From a candidate division WWE3 bacterium CG_4_9_14_3_um_filter_43_9 (GTDB taxonomy: Bacteria; Patescibacteriota; CPR3; GCA-002780085), in NCBI GenBank assembly GCA_002791435.1, contig PFXB01000004.1:1-6706 (forward strand): 6,706 nucleotides of DNA, read 5' to 3'. A program made the translations under genes and the position numbers. The notes beneath the pieces were generated by a model. It saw only the letters and a program-made list of their open reading frames with translations. It ran no database searches and was not told the DNA's origin. Shown here piece after piece: positions 5,726 through 6,706 of the stretch (position 1 is its first letter; every line of letters begins with the position of its first letter).

Positions 5726-5757
5726 TTTCTGGCGGATGCCAATTCCGCCACCCCGGC
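5726..5757 (-). pseudogene. 5' fragment of a second tRNA-Leu
   Basis: GCCGGGG TG GCGGAATTGG (5757-5739) matches the first 19 bases of the complete tRNA-Leu except for one acceptor base. After the D-loop GG it departs into CATCCGCCAGAAA and stops at the next tRNA, so the anticodon stem 5' strand is missing. Its acceptor strand pairs with the 3' fragment on the far side of the complete tRNA, and ATCCGCC (5737-5731) is the exact complement of GGCGGAT (5634-5628) in that fragment. Confidence 0.7.
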
Positions 5758-5774
5758 CGAACCATTGTCAAAAG

Positions 5775-5804
5775 ATATTACACCACCAAGATTGGTATCG
5801 TCAA
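5775..5804 (-). promoter_or_regulatory. Promoter of the tRNA-Leu cluster
   Basis: On the minus strand TTGACG (plus 5799-5804) and TAATAT (plus 5775-5780) are 18 bases apart. The predicted start near 5768 lies about 11 bases before the outer 5' tRNA fragment, so the outer 5' piece, the complete tRNA and the outer 3' piece should all be in one transcript. Confidence 0.6.
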
Positions 5805-5817
5805 TTGATATTTGACC

Positions 5818-5981
5818 CCGTGGTCTTTATAATCATTCGAGAAGACCACTTACTTTACCCGTGCCCGCCTGCCGGCGAGGCAGGGATGAATCGAATGATT
5901 AATAGACTCGCCGAATCTGCCCCCGCCTGATAAACGAGGCAGGGATTCGGCGGGGAGGATACCACGGCGCAAGGAGTGGTA
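5818..5981 (+). repeat. Nested palindromic spacer with two copies of a GC-rich hairpin core
   Basis: CCGTGGT (5818-5824) pairs with ACCACGG (5961-5967) and brackets the block. Inside are GTGGTCTT/AAGACCAC (5820-5827 with 5842-5849), AATCATTCGA/TCGAATGATT (5831-5840 with 5891-5900), CCTGCC/GGCAGG (5868-5873 with 5879-5884), GCCGAATC/GATTCGGC (5910-5917 with 5944-5951) and TACCAC/GTGGTA (5960-5965 with 5976-5981). The core CCCGCCTG, loop, CGAGGCAGGGAT occurs twice (5864-5887 and 5922-5946) with unrelated loops of 4 and 5 bases. No protein gene is supported here; open frames through it are artefacts of the repeats. Interspersed palindromic elements or a structured RNA are possible. It fills the gap between the divergent tRNA and efp promoters. 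Confidence 0.75.
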
Positions 5982-5986
5982 GTTCA

Positions 5987-6016
5987 TTGCTATTCGAACT
6001 AATTTTTTGGTATTAT
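5987..6016 (+). promoter_or_regulatory. Extended -10 promoter of efp
   Basis: TTGCTA (5987-5992) and TATTAT (6011-6016) are 18 bases apart and TGG precedes the -10 box, giving an extended -10 element. The predicted start near 6023 leaves a leader of about 36 bases. The promoter begins immediately after the last hairpin of the palindromic block. Confidence 0.65.
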
Positions 6017-6040
6017 GTTTAAGTATTTGAAACCAGACTA

Positions 6041-6048
6041 AAAGGAGG
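6041..6048 (+). promoter_or_regulatory. Strong Shine-Dalgarno of efp
   Basis: AAAGGAGG matches the 16S anti-Shine-Dalgarno completely and lies ten bases before the ATG at 6059, fixing that start. It contrasts with the absent or weak sites before the winged-helix gene, dnaB and the radical-SAM gene. Confidence 0.85.
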
Positions 6049-6058
6049 ATATAAAAAG

Positions 6059-6619
6059 ATGATTCCCGTAAATGATCTCAGGGCAGGCATTTACTTTCAG
6101 GAAAATAATGAGCCCTATAAAGTCGTGGAATATAAACACGTCAAGGTTGGAAGGGGCAATGCTAATATCAAAATTAAGGCATGCAACTTGAAAACAGGCT
6201 CAGTTCTTGAAAAATCATATCTTTCGGGCGGTAGAGTTGAGGAAATTCAGATAGAAAGGCAAAAAGTACAATTTTTGTACTCAGATCAGAATAATGTTTT
6301 TTTTATGGATCCGCAGAATTTCGAACAATTCGAGATTGCCAAGAAGATTGTTGGTAGCGCATTAAATTTTATGAAAGAAGCATTAGAATTGGAATTGGTT
6401 AAATGGGAAGATGAAATTCTGGGAGTTGAATTGTCTAATTCTGTCGAACTTACGGTTACCGAAACAGGACCTTCTGAGCGTGGCGATTCAGCGGGTAGCG
6501 TTACTAAGCCTGCCACTTTGGAAACAGGCTATGTGGTTCAAGTTCCAATGTTCGTTAAAAACGGGGATAGATTAAAAATTGATACCAGGACTGGAACATA
6601 CGCGGAGAGAGTCAACTAA
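6059..6619 (+). CDS. efp: Translation elongation factor P
   Basis: EF-P binds between the P and E sites of the ribosome and restores peptide-bond formation at polyproline stretches. At 186 residues the protein has full length with three domains: an N-terminal KOW-like barrel (about 2-64), a middle OB domain (about 66-128) and a C-terminal OB domain (about 130-186) with the signature SVTKPATLETGYVVQVPMFVKNGD. The loop that reaches the peptidyl-transferase centre reads KHVKVGRGNAN, with Arg32 at the tip where Escherichia coli has a beta-lysylated lysine. Arginine at this place is known from proteins rhamnosylated by EarP, as in Pseudomonas, but no EarP gene is in the window and the flanking residues differ. 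It has its own promoter and an ideal ribosome-binding site, so strong expression is expected. Confidence 0.97.
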   Translation: MIPVNDLRAGIYFQENNEPYKVVEYKHVKVGRGNANIKIKACNLKTGSVLEKSYLSGGRVEEIQIERQKVQFLYSDQNNVFFMDPQNFEQFEIAKKIVGSALNFMKEALELELVKWEDEILGVELSNSVELTVTETGPSERGDSAGSVTKPATLETGYVVQVPMFVKNGDRLKIDTRTGTYAERVN

Positions 6620-6623
6620 AGTT

Positions 6624-6706
6624 CAAAGATCAAAGTTTAAAGTGCAAAGTTTAGTTAAAAACTTAAAGCCAAAAAACTTTTAGCTTTGAGCTAGGTTTTG
6701 ATCTTT
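6624..6706 (+). repeat. Heptamer repeat and palindromic tail after efp (cut by window edge)
   Basis: CAAAGAT, CAAAGTT, TAAAGTG, CAAAGTT (6624-6651) are four consecutive 7-base units starting four bases after the efp stop. AAAGATCAAA (6625-6634) is inverted as TTTGATCTTT (6697-6706), which brackets the spacer, and TAGCT-TTG-AGCTA (6681-6693) is a small hairpin followed by GGTTTTG. The block may end the efp transcript, though no long T-run is seen. It mirrors the spacer after the hydrolase gene. Confidence 0.6.

Noticed and set aside
5625..5930. Open frame of 101 codons on the plus strand after the radical-SAM gene
   Set aside because: It runs antisense through the tRNA-Leu and then through the palindromic block; the peptide is rich in Pro/Arg and repeats of the hairpin core (PPAGEAG), typical of spurious translation.
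5818..5981. CRISPR array
   Set aside because: Only two copies of the core with short, structurally constrained loops; no regular spacers and no cas genes in the window.

Overview
The window looks like a piece of a small bacterial genome with compact, mostly same-strand genes, probably a member of the Candidate Phyla Radiation (Patescibacteria). The evidence for this is indirect: short A-rich heptamer repeats directly after stop codons, GC-rich palindromic spacers, a tRNA without encoded CCA, a leaderless-looking promoter, and protein families such as an orphan PEP-utiliser swivelling domain fused to a winged helix. No marker in the window fixes the phylum, so this placement is an inference.

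Layout, left to right. (1) The 3' end of glnA, glutamine synthetase type I, cut by the left edge. (2) A 513-residue protein joining an N-terminal winged helix to a C-terminal phosphohistidine swivelling domain; its promoter sits so close to the ATG that the mRNA should be leaderless. (3) A 214-residue metallo-beta-lactamase-fold hydrolase with its own extended -10 promoter. (4) A 150-base spacer made of heptamer repeats around an imperfect hairpin. (5) dnaB, the replicative helicase, followed by a very small gene with a strong Shine-Dalgarno that appears to be split between two frames. (6) A spacer with mutually exclusive RNA helices, then a radical-SAM protein of the spore-photoproduct-lyase-like family. 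(7) On the minus strand, an intact tRNA-Leu(CAA) lies between a 5' piece and a 3' piece of another tRNA-Leu; a minus-strand promoter stands just before the outer 5' piece, and the 3' piece lies antisense to the end of the radical-SAM frame. (8) A palindrome-rich spacer of about 160 bases. (9) efp, elongation factor P, with a textbook promoter and Shine-Dalgarno, and again a heptamer-repeat and palindromic tail that is cut by the right edge.

The protein genes cover nitrogen assimilation (glnA), replication (dnaB) and translation (efp, tRNA-Leu). The winged-helix/swivel protein, the hydrolase and the radical-SAM protein have recognisable folds but no assignable substrate. No single pathway links the genes. 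Several carry separate promoters, so this is a string of mostly independent units and not one operon.

The points most worth a second look are the tRNA-Leu nested between two halves of another tRNA-Leu, the winged-helix/phosphohistidine fusion with its leaderless promoter and palindrome, and the alternative-helix RNA ahead of the radical-SAM gene.
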